Assembly: GCA_015057305.1 (NCBI GenBank)
Contig: SVES01000016.1
Span: 1-61,108 of the forward strand
Length of the DNA: 61,108 bases
Source of the DNA: Pseudobutyrivibrio ruminis
GTDB taxonomy: Bacteria > Bacillota > Clostridia > Lachnospirales > Lachnospiraceae
Direction of reading: 5' to 3'
This document shows positions 32,787-42,953 of this stretch, one piece after another. The notes beneath the pieces are model-generated. The model worked only from the letters and a program-made list of their open reading frames with translations, did no database searches and had not been told where the DNA came from. Every line of letters starts with the position of its first letter. Position 1 is the first letter of the stretch. The position numbers were made by a program, and so were the translations under genes.

Positions 32787-34025
32787 ATGACTGGAAATGT
32801 AATTGTAGGGCAATCAGGCGGACCAACCGCCGCAATCAACTCTTCTTTGGCAGGAGTTATCAGGACAGCAAAGGATCGTGGAGCAGGAAAGGTATATGGA
32901 ATGCTTCATGGAATCAAAGGTTTAATGGAAGAGGATTACATAGACCTTTCCGATTATATTAAAAATGATTTGGATGTAGAACTTCTAAAGCGTACTCCAG
33001 CAGCTTACTTAGGCTCATGCCGCTTTAAGCTTCCTGAAATTCATCAGGATATGGAGACCTATGAGAAAATCTTCGGGATTCTTAACAAGCTCGAAATCGA
33101 GGCTTTAATCTATATTGGTGGAAACGATTCTATGGATACCATCAAAAAGCTTTCTGATTATGCAATCATAACAGGTTCAAATATTAGATTTATAGGATGT
33201 CCTAAGACCATCGATAATGATTTGGCACTTACAGATCATACACCAGGCTATGGAAGTGCTGCAAAGTACATTGGTACCTCAGTTAAAGAGATTATTCGTG
33301 ATGGACACTGTCTTGAGTATGACAAGGGCCTAGTGACAATTGTTGAAATAATGGGACGAAATGCCGGTTGGCTTACAGGTGCATCTATTCTTGCAAAGGG
33401 TGAGGACTGCGAAGGACCAGATTTAATCTATCTACCAGAGGTTGCCTTTGATATTGCCAAATTCAAGGAAAGAGTGGAAAAGCTTTTAAAGCAGCAACAT
33501 TCTGTTGTTGTTTGTGTATCCGAGGGTATTCATACCAAGGAAGGCAAATATGTTTGTGAATTGGGAGACAATGTAGAGTTTGTTGATGCCTTCAATCATA
33601 AACAGCTTACAGGTACCGCTTCTTATCTTTGCAATTATATTGCAAGAGAGCTTGGCTGCAAGACTAGAGCAATTGAGTTGTCTACACTACAAAGAGCAGG
33701 CTCACATTTGGCATCTCGTATAGATATTCTTGAGGCATACCAGGTAGGTGGTGCCGCTGTGCTTGCTGCTGACGAAGGTGACACTGGCAAGATGGTTACT
33801 CTTATCAGACATTCAGATGACCCTTATCAGTGCGGAACAGAGGTTAAAGATGTACACAAGATAGCAAATGATGAAAAGCTAGTTCCAAGAAATTGGATTA
33901 CACATGATGGTACATATGTGACTGAAGCCTTTATTACATATGCAAAGCCATTAATTCAAGGAGATGTTGCGCCTATTATGGTAGACGGAATTCCACGTCA
34001 CATTTGCAGACCAACTAGAAAGTAA
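32787..34025 (+). CDS. 6-phosphofructokinase, probably PPi-dependent
   Basis: Product of 412 aa that phosphorylates fructose-6-phosphate in glycolysis. ATP enzymes carry GGDGS and PGTIDND; here the equivalents are GGNDS (111-115) and PKTIDND (139-145). Asp114 and Lys140 are the two changes that in the literature switch donor specificity from ATP to pyrophosphate. MGRNAGWLTG (about 192-201) is the substrate-binding helix. N113 replaces the usual Asp of GGDDS, an additional oddity. Length fits the longer PPi group. A TGGGAGG site precedes ATG 32787. Donor use is a prediction from motifs, not proven. Confidence 0.88.
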   Translation: MTGNVIVGQSGGPTAAINSSLAGVIRTAKDRGAGKVYGMLHGIKGLMEEDYIDLSDYIKNDLDVELLKRTPAAYLGSCRFKLPEIHQDMETYEKIFGILNKLEIEALIYIGGNDSMDTIKKLSDYAIITGSNIRFIGCPKTIDNDLALTDHTPGYGSAAKYIGTSVKEIIRDGHCLEYDKGLVTIVEIMGRNAGWLTGASILAKGEDCEGPDLIYLPEVAFDIAKFKERVEKLLKQQHSVVVCVSEGIHTKEGKYVCELGDNVEFVDAFNHKQLTGTASYLCNYIARELGCKTRAIELSTLQRAGSHLASRIDILEAYQVGGAAVLAADEGDTGKMVTLIRHSDDPYQCGTEVKDVHKIANDEKLVPRNWITHDGTYVTEAFITYAKPLIQGDVAPIMVDGIPRHICRPTRK

Positions 34026-34099
34026 ATATATTTAGAAGTGCCCATTTGTGAAGCAATTTTTCAAATGTCATTTCTACATTTTAAGTTTGGAGGGGCAAA

Positions 34100-35647
34100 A
34101 TGCAGGTATTTCATGGAACAATAATTACATGTGATGAAAATAATACAATTGCTAATTATTTAGTTGAAAGGGAAGGCAGAATAGCATATATCGGAGATAC
34201 TTTACCAACCCAGTATGAGGTTGTGCCACCTATAGAATTGGGAACAGGTGCAGCTCTTCCTGCATTTGTCGATACCCATACACATTATTCAGGGTTCTCT
34301 GTTTTACATAGGATGTTCCCGATTAATGACACAGATTCTAATGCCAAAATATTAGAGCAGCTGAGAGAATATGCTAGAACTACAAAGGAAAATACAATTG
34401 TGGGCTTTGGTGCAACAGAGTTTGCTGTGTCAGAAGGTTATTTGCTTTTAAAGGAGCAGATGGATGATGCCTGTCCTGACAAGCCAGCAATGATAATAAA
34501 GCATGATGCTCATTCTGGTGTTGTAAATAGCATGTTTATTGATGCTGTTCATTCAAAAATTGCAAACCTCAGAGGCTTTAATTCCAAAACAGGAGAGTTA
34601 ACGCAAGAGGCATTTGCGGCGGCATGTGAATTTGTTTTCCACGGTTTATCTACTAAAAAAGTAATTGACAGTATGGTAGAAACTGCGGATTTTTTAGCGA
34701 GCAAGGGTGTAGGCTTAATATGCTCAGCCAGTGGTTTAGGCTTTATTAGAGACTATGATTTTGATATGGAAAGATCGGTGGCTAAGGGGCTAGACAATGG
34801 AATGCAAATTAGAGTGGCATATCAATGCACTAATGTGGATAAAATAGCCAAAAAGGATATTACGCGTGTAGTATTTGCAAACTTGGATGGCACCTTTGCA
34901 AATCAGGATGCATCATTACTTGAAAACTATTCCAATGCAAGTCATAAAGGGGTGTCTTATTATGATGATGTGGAGGTTCAAAAGTTTTGTGTAAATGCAA
35001 ATCGTGCAGGATACCAAATAGCTCTCCACGCAGTTGGAGATGCAGCCTTTGAGCAGGCTGTCAGGGCGATTTCCATGGCATTGGAGGATTATCCTAGATA
35101 TGACCATCGTCATATGATATTGCACGGCTCTCTACCCACCAATAAATGCCTAAAGATTTGCAAAAAGTATAATATTATGATTTCTGTAAGGCCGTCTATG
35201 CTATCTCATATAGATGGCATTGAAGATTTCGTTAAGGACATGCTTTCAGAGGAGAGATTTAAAAATATAAATCCACTTAGAAATATTTCAGATATGGGAA
35301 TCAAGATTTGCTTCAATTCTGATGCACCAGCCTCAGATCCTAATCCTATCATGTGGATTCATGATGCATGTAATAACAAAAACGCAGACCAGTCAGTATC
35401 AGTTTACGAAGCCCTTAGAATGGCTACTTACAATGGTGCCTATGCCTTGTTTGATGAGAAGGAGCGGGGTACACTTGAAATGGGAAAGAGCTGCGATTTG
35501 GTAATACTTAATGCTAATCCATATGATGTTCCTGTTGAAGAACTAAAGGACCTTAACGTGTCGGAGCTTTATCTTAAGGGAAAACCATATCAGCGTTCAA
35601 GAACAGGCTCAATGGCTACAATGCTACGAGGCATGTTCCCACAGTAA
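34100..35647 (+). CDS. YtcJ-like metal-dependent amidohydrolase
   Basis: Product of 515 aa of amidohydrolase family 3. HTH (DTHTHYSG, about residues 58-65) binds the metal; further His ligands are expected in HDAHSG, ALHAVGD and HMILHGS, and the late Asp is in CFNSDAPASDPNP (about 410-422). Such enzymes hydrolyse C-N bonds of exo-amide or cyclic substrates; the physiological substrate of YtcJ proteins is not established. A TTGGAGGGG site precedes ATG 34100. It lies between the phosphofructokinase and addB without an obvious functional link. Confidence 0.88.
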   Translation: MQVFHGTIITCDENNTIANYLVEREGRIAYIGDTLPTQYEVVPPIELGTGAALPAFVDTHTHYSGFSVLHRMFPINDTDSNAKILEQLREYARTTKENTIVGFGATEFAVSEGYLLLKEQMDDACPDKPAMIIKHDAHSGVVNSMFIDAVHSKIANLRGFNSKTGELTQEAFAAACEFVFHGLSTKKVIDSMVETADFLASKGVGLICSASGLGFIRDYDFDMERSVAKGLDNGMQIRVAYQCTNVDKIAKKDITRVVFANLDGTFANQDASLLENYSNASHKGVSYYDDVEVQKFCVNANRAGYQIALHAVGDAAFEQAVRAISMALEDYPRYDHRHMILHGSLPTNKCLKICKKYNIMISVRPSMLSHIDGIEDFVKDMLSEERFKNINPLRNISDMGIKICFNSDAPASDPNPIMWIHDACNNKNADQSVSVYEALRMATYNGAYALFDEKERGTLEMGKSCDLVILNANPYDVPVEELKDLNVSELYLKGKPYQRSRTGSMATMLRGMFPQ

Positions 35648-35658
35648 TAGGAGTACAA

Positions 35659-38600
35659 ATGTCGTTATCAATAGTCGTTGGAAATTCGGGTAGTGGTAAA
35701 TCCACTACCCTTTATTCAAGAATAATAAAAGAATCTATGGCGAACAAGGATAAGAATTTTCTTATTATCGTTCCCGAACAATACACAATGTCTACTCAAA
35801 GAGCATTAGTTTCAATGCACCCCAATAAATGCATTATGAATATTGATGTTCTTTCTTTTAATAGATTGGCTTATCGTGTTTTTGAAGAGCTTGGTGCTGG
35901 AGTCAATGCTGTTTTAGATGACACAGGTAAATCCTTGGTTATCAGGAAGCTGGTTAATACACACCTGGAGGAATTAAAGACTCTAAGAAATAACATAACA
36001 AAGGTAAGCTATATCGTTCAGGTCAAATCACTTATTTCTGAGATGACTCAGTATAATATTACAACAGAAAAGCTACAGGAAATGATTTCTTCTAATGCTA
36101 TGTCTGAAAGCTTTAGAAGAAAGGCTTCGGATTTGCTTGTAATATATCAGGCATTCTTGGATTTTATTGATGGAAGGTATGTTACAACAGAATCCATTTT
36201 ATCCAAACTAAATGAATATTTAGATGATTCTGAGCTTGTGCAAAACTCTACTATTGTACTTGATGGTTTTACAGGCTTTACCCCTATTCAATATCAGCTT
36301 GTTGAGCATATGCTTGAAATATGCCATGAAGTAGCAGTTACTATAACAGCAGATGAAAATATGCCAATATTTTCTAAACTGCCAGAGGATGCTTTGTTTG
36401 AAATGTCATCTGAGTTTGCTACAAAGCTGGTTCAGTTGGCAAAAAAGAAAAATGTTACTATTAATCCAGTCCTAAATGTTTCTTCAGAAAAGGGATGGCT
36501 TTCTAACAATGTAGTTTTGAGTCATTTAGAAAAAAATATCTTTAGAGACAAGGCAGAACAATTGGATGATGTTATAGCAAATGAGTCAATAACCTTAACC
36601 AGCCTTAGAACCATGCGAGATGAACTTAGATACGTTGCTATACAGATTAATCATTTAATAAGAAAGGGCTTGCATTATAAGGATATTGCTGTGGTAGCTC
36701 CTAATTTGGAGTCATATAGATATCTTGTTTCGGAAATATGGAATGAGTACAATATTCCATTTTTTATTGATGCCAAGACAGAAATATTGTTTCATCCTAT
36801 GTCTGAGGCAATAGCAGGTGTTTTCGATATTTTTGATAGAGATTTTCGCAGGGAGGATGTTTTTAGATTCCTTCGTTCAGGTCTCACAGATTTATCCATA
36901 GAAGATATTGATTATCTGGAAAACTACCTTATTTCAACAGGCATAAGAGGAAAGAAAAAATATTTTCATCCATTTGCTATAAGGTCAAATCAATTTTCAA
37001 AGGATGAGGATTTACTCAGGGCTAATAGTATACGAGAAAAATTTATATGTCCATTTATAGAATTTGATAAGCAGGTAAATGGAAAAGAAATCACAGTAAG
37101 AACAATTGCTGTGGCATTGTATAATTTTATAGTTAGTTTTGATTTTGAAAATAAAATAAAGCAAAGAGGCCAGATATACCTGGATAATAATGATGCTGTA
37201 AGGGCAAAGGAATATAGCCAGATTTATTCCGTAATAATGGATATATTGGACAAGCTGGTGGGAATTTTAGGTGAGGAATATATGTCATTAGAGGACTTCC
37301 ATGACATATACGAGGCTGGATTATCAGCTGCTTCAATTGGTGTTATTCCCCCTGCAAACGATAGCGTGATTTTTGGAGACATTGAGCGAACTAGACTTTC
37401 TAATATAAAGGTTCTCTTTTGCATAGGCGCCTCTGATGATGCTATTCCTAAAAAGGTTGAAAATGGAGGAATTCTTTCGCAGCTTGAGAGGGAACAGCTG
37501 TTAGAATTAGGTTTTGAGCTAGCCCCAAGTGATCGGCAAAAATCCTTTAGGCAGAGATTTTATTTATATCTAATGCTTACAAAGCCAAATGATAAGCTTT
37601 ATATTACCATGCCAAGAGTTGATTCAGAAGGTAAGGGAACAAATCCATCCTACCTTGTGGATGTGTTAAAGGGGCTATTTCCAAAGCTAGCCTTTAAAGA
37701 GCTACAAGAGTTTCCTTCGGTGGATAGGCTTTTATCAAAGCGCAGTGCAGTAGTATATCTTACAGAGCTATTAAATAATGCAACACTTTTTGGACTAGAA
37801 CAGCTATCTGAGGCAAAAAGGACAGATTTTGAGAATCTTTTATCCTGGGCTAAGGAGTATGCACCTGAAGAATTAGAATTAATACTAAAGGGTAATTTCT
37901 ATATCCATGAAAAGGAAGGCTTCTCTGAAAAAATAATGCTGGCTGTTAACGAAGCTATCAACTCTGATGAGACTATATCTGGTTCAGTTTCTAAGTTCGA
38001 GCTTTACAATGAGTGCAGTTATAAATATTTCTTGACCTATGTTCTAAATCTAAAGGAGAGAGAAGAATTTGAACTATCCAGCATAGACATGGGTAATTTT
38101 TATCATGAGGCAATAGAAAGATATTCTCAAAGTCTAAAGGCGGATAATAAAACCTTTAGGGAGGTTTCCCTAGAGGAACGAGAGCATTATATTGATGTGG
38201 CGATTTCCCAAACCTTTGAGAGCATGGCCAAGGTGGCAACTCTTGAAGATTATACCCAAAGATATATAGTTGAGGGTATGAAGGCTACTCTTAGGCATGT
38301 GGTGGAAGTCATCACCACTCAGGTGTCTCGTGGTCAGTTTGAACCAGAATTATTTGAAGAAGAGATAACCACTAAAATCTATTCAAATGAGGATGATGAA
38401 ATACTGGCAAATTTAAAGGGTAAGGTAGACAGGATTGATCTTACCCAAGCAGATGATAAGGCCGTGCGAATTATAGATTACAAGTCCAGTGGACACAAGC
38501 TTGATTTAGCTGAATGCTACTATGGACTTTCCATGCAGCTTCCAATTTACATGGGGATAGTTTTAGAGAAGCTTAAGGAAAAATATCCTAATTCCACATT

Positions 38601-39105
38601 ACACCCATCGGCAATGCTTTATTATAAAATGGCAAATGATTTCTTGGAGATTTCCCCAGGGGCAAGTCATATCGAAGAAGAACGCCTAAAGCTGAGCCGC
38701 ATGGATGGGTTACTTTCAGATGATCCTTTGGATTTGGCTGCAAATGATTCTACAGTTGGCATTGAGGAAGGACAAAGTGGAGAGTCTTCAATTGTGCCAT
38801 ACGGAGTAAAGAAAAATGGTGATCTGTCCTCAAAAAGTAACACCATTGGACAGGATGATATGAAGACAGTAATTAACTACGCTTTTGCTTCGGCGGCAGA
38901 TACTGCAAAGAATATTATTGCAGGAGAATTTGACCCTGCCCCAGCAAGGCTTGGTAAGCAAATAGACCCATGCTTATATTGTGGATATAAAAGCGTATGT
39001 CATTTTAATGAGAATGAACCAGGCTTTCAAGTAAAGTCACAGGAGAAATTCAAGAATAATTCTGAAGTACTAGAAAAGATGAGAGAAAAATTAGGAGATA
39101 ATTAA
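35659..39105 (+). CDS. addB: ATP-dependent helicase/nuclease subunit B
   Basis: Product of 1148 aa, one half of the AddAB enzyme that resects double-strand breaks for RecA. Walker A is GNSGSGKST at 8-16. The C-terminal nuclease domain has RIIDYKSSG at about 936-944. The Fe-S cluster ligands are a lone Cys in NECSYKYF (about 785) and the triad in CLYCGYKSVC (about 1105-1114), which clamp the nuclease domain. AddB length in Firmicutes is about 1150 aa. It starts 11 bases after the amidohydrolase. addA begins one base after its stop, the normal order in Firmicutes. Confidence 0.97.
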   Translation: MSLSIVVGNSGSGKSTTLYSRIIKESMANKDKNFLIIVPEQYTMSTQRALVSMHPNKCIMNIDVLSFNRLAYRVFEELGAGVNAVLDDTGKSLVIRKLVNTHLEELKTLRNNITKVSYIVQVKSLISEMTQYNITTEKLQEMISSNAMSESFRRKASDLLVIYQAFLDFIDGRYVTTESILSKLNEYLDDSELVQNSTIVLDGFTGFTPIQYQLVEHMLEICHEVAVTITADENMPIFSKLPEDALFEMSSEFATKLVQLAKKKNVTINPVLNVSSEKGWLSNNVVLSHLEKNIFRDKAEQLDDVIANESITLTSLRTMRDELRYVAIQINHLIRKGLHYKDIAVVAPNLESYRYLVSEIWNEYNIPFFIDAKTEILFHPMSEAIAGVFDIFDRDFRREDVFRFLRSGLTDLSIEDIDYLENYLISTGIRGKKKYFHPFAIRSNQFSKDEDLLRANSIREKFICPFIEFDKQVNGKEITVRTIAVALYNFIVSFDFENKIKQRGQIYLDNNDAVRAKEYSQIYSVIMDILDKLVGILGEEYMSLEDFHDIYEAGLSAASIGVIPPANDSVIFGDIERTRLSNIKVLFCIGASDDAIPKKVENGGILSQLEREQLLELGFELAPSDRQKSFRQRFYLYLMLTKPNDKLYITMPRVDSEGKGTNPSYLVDVLKGLFPKLAFKELQEFPSVDRLLSKRSAVVYLTELLNNATLFGLEQLSEAKRTDFENLLSWAKEYAPEELELILKGNFYIHEKEGFSEKIMLAVNEAINSDETISGSVSKFELYNECSYKYFLTYVLNLKEREEFELSSIDMGNFYHEAIERYSQSLKADNKTFREVSLEEREHYIDVAISQTFESMAKVATLEDYTQRYIVEGMKATLRHVVEVITTQVSRGQFEPELFEEEITTKIYSNEDDEILANLKGKVDRIDLTQADDKAVRIIDYKSSGHKLDLAECYYGLSMQLPIYMGIVLEKLKEKYPNSTLHPSAMLYYKMANDFLEISPGASHIEEERLKLSRMDGLLSDDPLDLAANDSTVGIEEGQSGESSIVPYGVKKNGDLSSKSNTIGQDDMKTVINYAFASAADTAKNIIAGEFDPAPARLGKQIDPCLYCGYKSVCHFNENEPGFQVKSQEKFKNNSEVLEKMREKLGDN

Positions 39106-39106
39106 A

Positions 39107-42100
39107 TTGTCACTAACCAAAGAACAATTGCTTGTAAAAAATACAAGAAATAAAAATATGCTTGTAAGTGCAGCAGCAGGAAGCGGCAAAACCTTTGTAT
39201 TAGTAGAGCGTATTATTTCTGAGATTTTGGAAGACGAAAAAGGAATCAATGTTGACGAAATTTTGGTTGTTACCTTTACCACAGCTGCCGCCAACGAAAT
39301 GAAGGATAGAATTCGAAAGGCTATAGATAAAGCAATTTTGCAAAAGGGCTCAGACCCTCGAATTCGTTCCCAGGCTACCCTTATTCATAATGCACATATA
39401 AGAACTATAGATAGCTTTTGCAACTGGGTGGTGAAAAATTATTTTTATGAAATTGATATGGACCCATCCTTTAGAGTAGGCCAAACAGGCGAGCTGAAAA
39501 TGCTTAAGGATAATGTTTTCAATGAACTATTATCCTCTAAGCTGGAGGAAGCTGATGAAGAATTCAAATTGCTGGCTGATGCCTATATCACTGGAAGAAG
39601 AACAGATAAACTAAAAAATATTGTTTTTGAGCTTCACGATAAGGCAACCAGCTACGCCTGGATAGATGAGTGGTATGACAATGCCACAAAGCTTTATGAC
39701 ATAAAAACAGTTGATGAGCTTGCTGCATCAGAGGTTATTTCGGATATACTAAAGCTATCAGATGTTTATTTAGGCGGAATTGTCAGAGAACTAAGAAACT
39801 TTGTAAACATTTATCCAGAAGACAGTAGCTCCTCTGACAAAGAGATTTTTTCAAAAGAACTATTACAGCTTGAAACAGTGCTATCGGCGAATACCTTTGA
39901 TGATAAGTATAGTGCCATTAGAGGCTGTGACTTCTCTACCAAATTTTCTAAAAAAGGCACTTGCCTGGGAGATGATGAAATTGAATATGGCAAGGATATT
40001 CGAAGAAGATATAAGGCCATAGTTAAGGAACTGACTGAAAAATATTTTTCAACTGATTTAAATGGAATCCTTGAGGATGCACTTTTTGTAAAAAGGCAGG
40101 CTAGAGCTTTAATTGAATTTACAAGGGAATATACGAAAGAACTTTTAGATGAAAAAAAACGAAAGAATATATTTGATTTTAATGATATAGAGCATATGGC
40201 ATTGGAAATTCTTAGAGACAAGACATCTAAGGAACATGAAAAACGTGCTGTAGCAATTGAATTATCTAATCATTTTAAGGAAATAATGGTTGATGAATAC
40301 CAGGATTCAAATGAGCTTCAAGAGCAGATTCTCACAGCTATATGCAATGGTCACAATTATTTTACTGTAGGAGATGTGAAGCAATCCATATATGCCTTTA
40401 GACAGGCTAGTCCAAGGCTGTTTATAGATAAACTGTATTCATATCCAATGACAGAGGATGGGGACTCCATTCGTATTGATTTGGACAAAAATTTCCGAAG
40501 CAGGTGGGAGGTCTTGGATTTTTGCAACAAGGTTTTTGAACCTTTGATGCAGATGGATGTTGGAGGAGTTTTATATGATGACAAGGCAGCCCTAAAGCTT
40601 GGCGATGAAACCTTTAAAGGGGACAATGCTGACTTTGAGGCAGAGGCTCTGGTGGCTGTGGAAAAAAGTGATTCCATGAAGGAAATGGAAATTGATGATA
40701 GTGATACATTAGAAGCCCTTGTAATTGCAAAGCGGATAAAAGAATTGTTGGAATCTAATTATTCTGTCAGCGAGAAGGGAGATACTGGAAGACAGCTGCG
40801 CCCTATGTGTCTTAGTGATGTTGTTATTCTAATGCGAGGCGTAAAGGGCCATGCTGAAAAATATATTGCCACCCTAAAGTCTTGCGGCATACCAGCCTAT
40901 GTGGCAGACGAGACAGGTTTCTTTGAAAGGGACGAAGTTCAAACTGTAATGGCTATGCTAAAGACCATTGATAATCCCTTTGATGACATTCCACTTGCAG
41001 CAGTTTTACATTCACCAATGTTTGGCTTTACATCAGAGAGATTGGCTGAAATTAGAGCCTATAATCCTAAAACATCATTATTTGAATGTGTAAAAGAATA
41101 CAATGAGCAATTTAATTCAAAGGATTTACAGGATTTCTTTTTGCTACTGGATAAATTCAGAGACCAGGCTATTGATACTCCTATACATGAGGTCCTTAGG
41201 CAAGTATTGAAGGACACAGGTTTTGATATTTACACAAAGTCATTGCCAGGTGGAAGGACGGCCTACGCTAATTTAGAAAAACTAATTGATGAGGCTGTCA
41301 AATTTGAAAGTACAAGCTTTAAGGGACTTTCTAGATTTGTAAGCTATATTGAAGGCCTAAAGACCTATAACGAAGATTTGGGGCTTGCAAAAACTACCTC
41401 TGAAAAGGATGATGCGGTGAGAATTCTTACCATCCACAAAAGTAAGGGCTTGGAATTTCCTGTTGTATTTTTGGCAGGGTGTGGAAAGTCAATTCAGCAT
41501 GATAGTGGAAGTGTGCTTTATGACGATAAGCTGGGGATGGCACTGAAATATTGCAATCCTTCAACCAGGATTATTTACGAAACTCCATTGTATAATGCTG
41601 TTAAAATGCGGCTTGAAATGGACAGTAGAGGTGAGTTTTTAAGAATACTATATGTAGCCCTAACTAGAGCGGTGGACAAGCTTATAATAACGGCTTCAAT
41701 CAAGCCCAGCGAAAGTAAATCAGTTGCTGAAAAGCTTGCTGAGTATTCAGATGTCAGAAGAAGGCTTGACACCTATACTAAATTAAAAGCATCTTCAAGC
41801 CTAGAACTAATCCTTAGAGGACTTGCTGCCTCTGGAGCTGATTTTCATTGTAGAATTATTGATTGTCAGGATTTATTTATAGATGAGGTGGAAAAGAGCC
41901 TGGTGAGAGAGCAGGTGAAAAATGCAGTAAATAAATTCTTGGCAAATGATAGTATCAGTCCAGAGAATCCAGTAAAAAATTTGTTGGATTTTCAATATGA
42001 TGGACTTAAGGATAGCGCTTATAAAAGTAAGTATTCGGTTTCCGAAATTAAGCATCAGGCAATGGAAGAAGCCTTTAGTTTTAATGCTGATGCAGCCCCC

Positions 42101-42712
42101 CTTTTTCTAAACAATGAGGAGGAAAGCTATGTACCTCTTTTTATGAGAAATGGGGAAAAGACCTCAGATTCTGGACACGTTTTTGCTGGTGCATTATATG
42201 GTACGGCAATGCATAGATTTTTAGAATGTTTTGATTTCGCAAGAGAAGATTTTGTCCCTTCCTTTGAGGAACAGCTGTCCTATATGAAAAAAATTCATTG
42301 TCTTAGTGAAGATGAGTTTTCTAGGCTTAGCCCTGAAAAATTAAAGAAATTCTTACATGACGAATCTGCAGTTAGAATGTCAAAGGCTGCTATAGCAGGA
42401 AAGCTATATAAAGAAAAGCCATTTGTATTTGGCAGTGCTGTAGGTGAATTATTTAATGATTCCAAGGCTGGCAATGAAATGGTTTTGGTGCAGGGAATCA
42501 TTGATGTTTTCTGGGAAGAAAATGATGGTCTGGTTCTTTTAGATTATAAGACTGATAGGGTGGACGAAGCTAATGAATTAGTGCTAAGATATCAAAGACA
42601 ATTGCAGCTATATAAATCTGCAATAGAAAAGGCATATGAACAACCAGTTAAAGAGGTGTTGATTTATTCATTTGCGCTTGAAAGGAGCATTTCCATATGT
42701 ATGACAAATTAG
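39107..42712 (+). CDS. addA: ATP-dependent helicase/nuclease subunit A
   Basis: Product of 1201 aa, the UvrD-like 3'-5' helicase and nuclease partner of AddB. Walker A is AAAGSGKT (22-29), motif II is VDEYQDSNELQ (about 394-404), and motif IV-VI follows with ILTIHKSKGLEFPVV (about 772) and YVALTRAVDKL (about 850). The nuclease motif LLDYKTDRVDE is at about 1144-1154. The start codon is TTG at 39107, with AGGAG 9 bases upstream; no ATG is near, so TTG is well supported. Its 3' end overlaps the next small gene by 16 bases. Confidence 0.97.
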   Translation: MSLTKEQLLVKNTRNKNMLVSAAAGSGKTFVLVERIISEILEDEKGINVDEILVVTFTTAAANEMKDRIRKAIDKAILQKGSDPRIRSQATLIHNAHIRTIDSFCNWVVKNYFYEIDMDPSFRVGQTGELKMLKDNVFNELLSSKLEEADEEFKLLADAYITGRRTDKLKNIVFELHDKATSYAWIDEWYDNATKLYDIKTVDELAASEVISDILKLSDVYLGGIVRELRNFVNIYPEDSSSSDKEIFSKELLQLETVLSANTFDDKYSAIRGCDFSTKFSKKGTCLGDDEIEYGKDIRRRYKAIVKELTEKYFSTDLNGILEDALFVKRQARALIEFTREYTKELLDEKKRKNIFDFNDIEHMALEILRDKTSKEHEKRAVAIELSNHFKEIMVDEYQDSNELQEQILTAICNGHNYFTVGDVKQSIYAFRQASPRLFIDKLYSYPMTEDGDSIRIDLDKNFRSRWEVLDFCNKVFEPLMQMDVGGVLYDDKAALKLGDETFKGDNADFEAEALVAVEKSDSMKEMEIDDSDTLEALVIAKRIKELLESNYSVSEKGDTGRQLRPMCLSDVVILMRGVKGHAEKYIATLKSCGIPAYVADETGFFERDEVQTVMAMLKTIDNPFDDIPLAAVLHSPMFGFTSERLAEIRAYNPKTSLFECVKEYNEQFNSKDLQDFFLLLDKFRDQAIDTPIHEVLRQVLKDTGFDIYTKSLPGGRTAYANLEKLIDEAVKFESTSFKGLSRFVSYIEGLKTYNEDLGLAKTTSEKDDAVRILTIHKSKGLEFPVVFLAGCGKSIQHDSGSVLYDDKLGMALKYCNPSTRIIYETPLYNAVKMRLEMDSRGEFLRILYVALTRAVDKLIITASIKPSESKSVAEKLAEYSDVRRRLDTYTKLKASSSLELILRGLAASGADFHCRIIDCQDLFIDEVEKSLVREQVKNAVNKFLANDSISPENPVKNLLDFQYDGLKDSAYKSKYSVSEIKHQAMEEAFSFNADAAPLFLNNEEESYVPLFMRNGEKTSDSGHVFAGALYGTAMHRFLECFDFAREDFVPSFEEQLSYMKKIHCLSEDEFSRLSPEKLKKFLHDESAVRMSKAAIAGKLYKEKPFVFGSAVGELFNDSKAGNEMVLVQGIIDVFWEENDGLVLLDYKTDRVDEANELVLRYQRQLQLYKSAIEKAYEQPVKEVLIYSFALERSISICMTN

Positions 42713-42951
42713 TGGTAGAAACATTTTTAAAGAAACAGCTTCAATTATTTCCTGAAAAGGTAGCCCAGTCAGAGGAAGAAGCTTTGGAGTTTCTTGAGGA
42801 TATTTGTGCAGTTGTGTGCAAAAATAAAAAGGAAGTTCTAGAGTATTTAGAGGATTCCATGGATACTTCTGGAATGACAGAGGAAGAAATATTATCTGCT
42901 GATGAAGTATTTTCATTAAGTGATGGCAGATATCTTGTAGTAGAGGGTTAA
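42697..42951 (+). CDS. Small acidic protein downstream of addA
   Basis: Product of 84 aa, helical and strongly acidic (EEEALEFLEDI, CKNKKEVLEYLEDS, EEEILSADEVF), with a closing strand RYLVVEG. I do not recognise a named family. GAAAGGAG (42680-42687) inside addA and ATG 42697 give a good start, and it overlaps addA by 16 bases; the next gene starts 2 bases after its stop. The tight packing argues it is translated with AddAB or the lipoprotein. A role in recombination is only positional inference. Confidence 0.7.
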   Translation: MYDKLVVETFLKKQLQLFPEKVAQSEEEALEFLEDICAVVCKNKKEVLEYLEDSMDTSGMTEEEILSADEVFSLSDGRYLVVEG

Positions 42952-42953
42952 TA

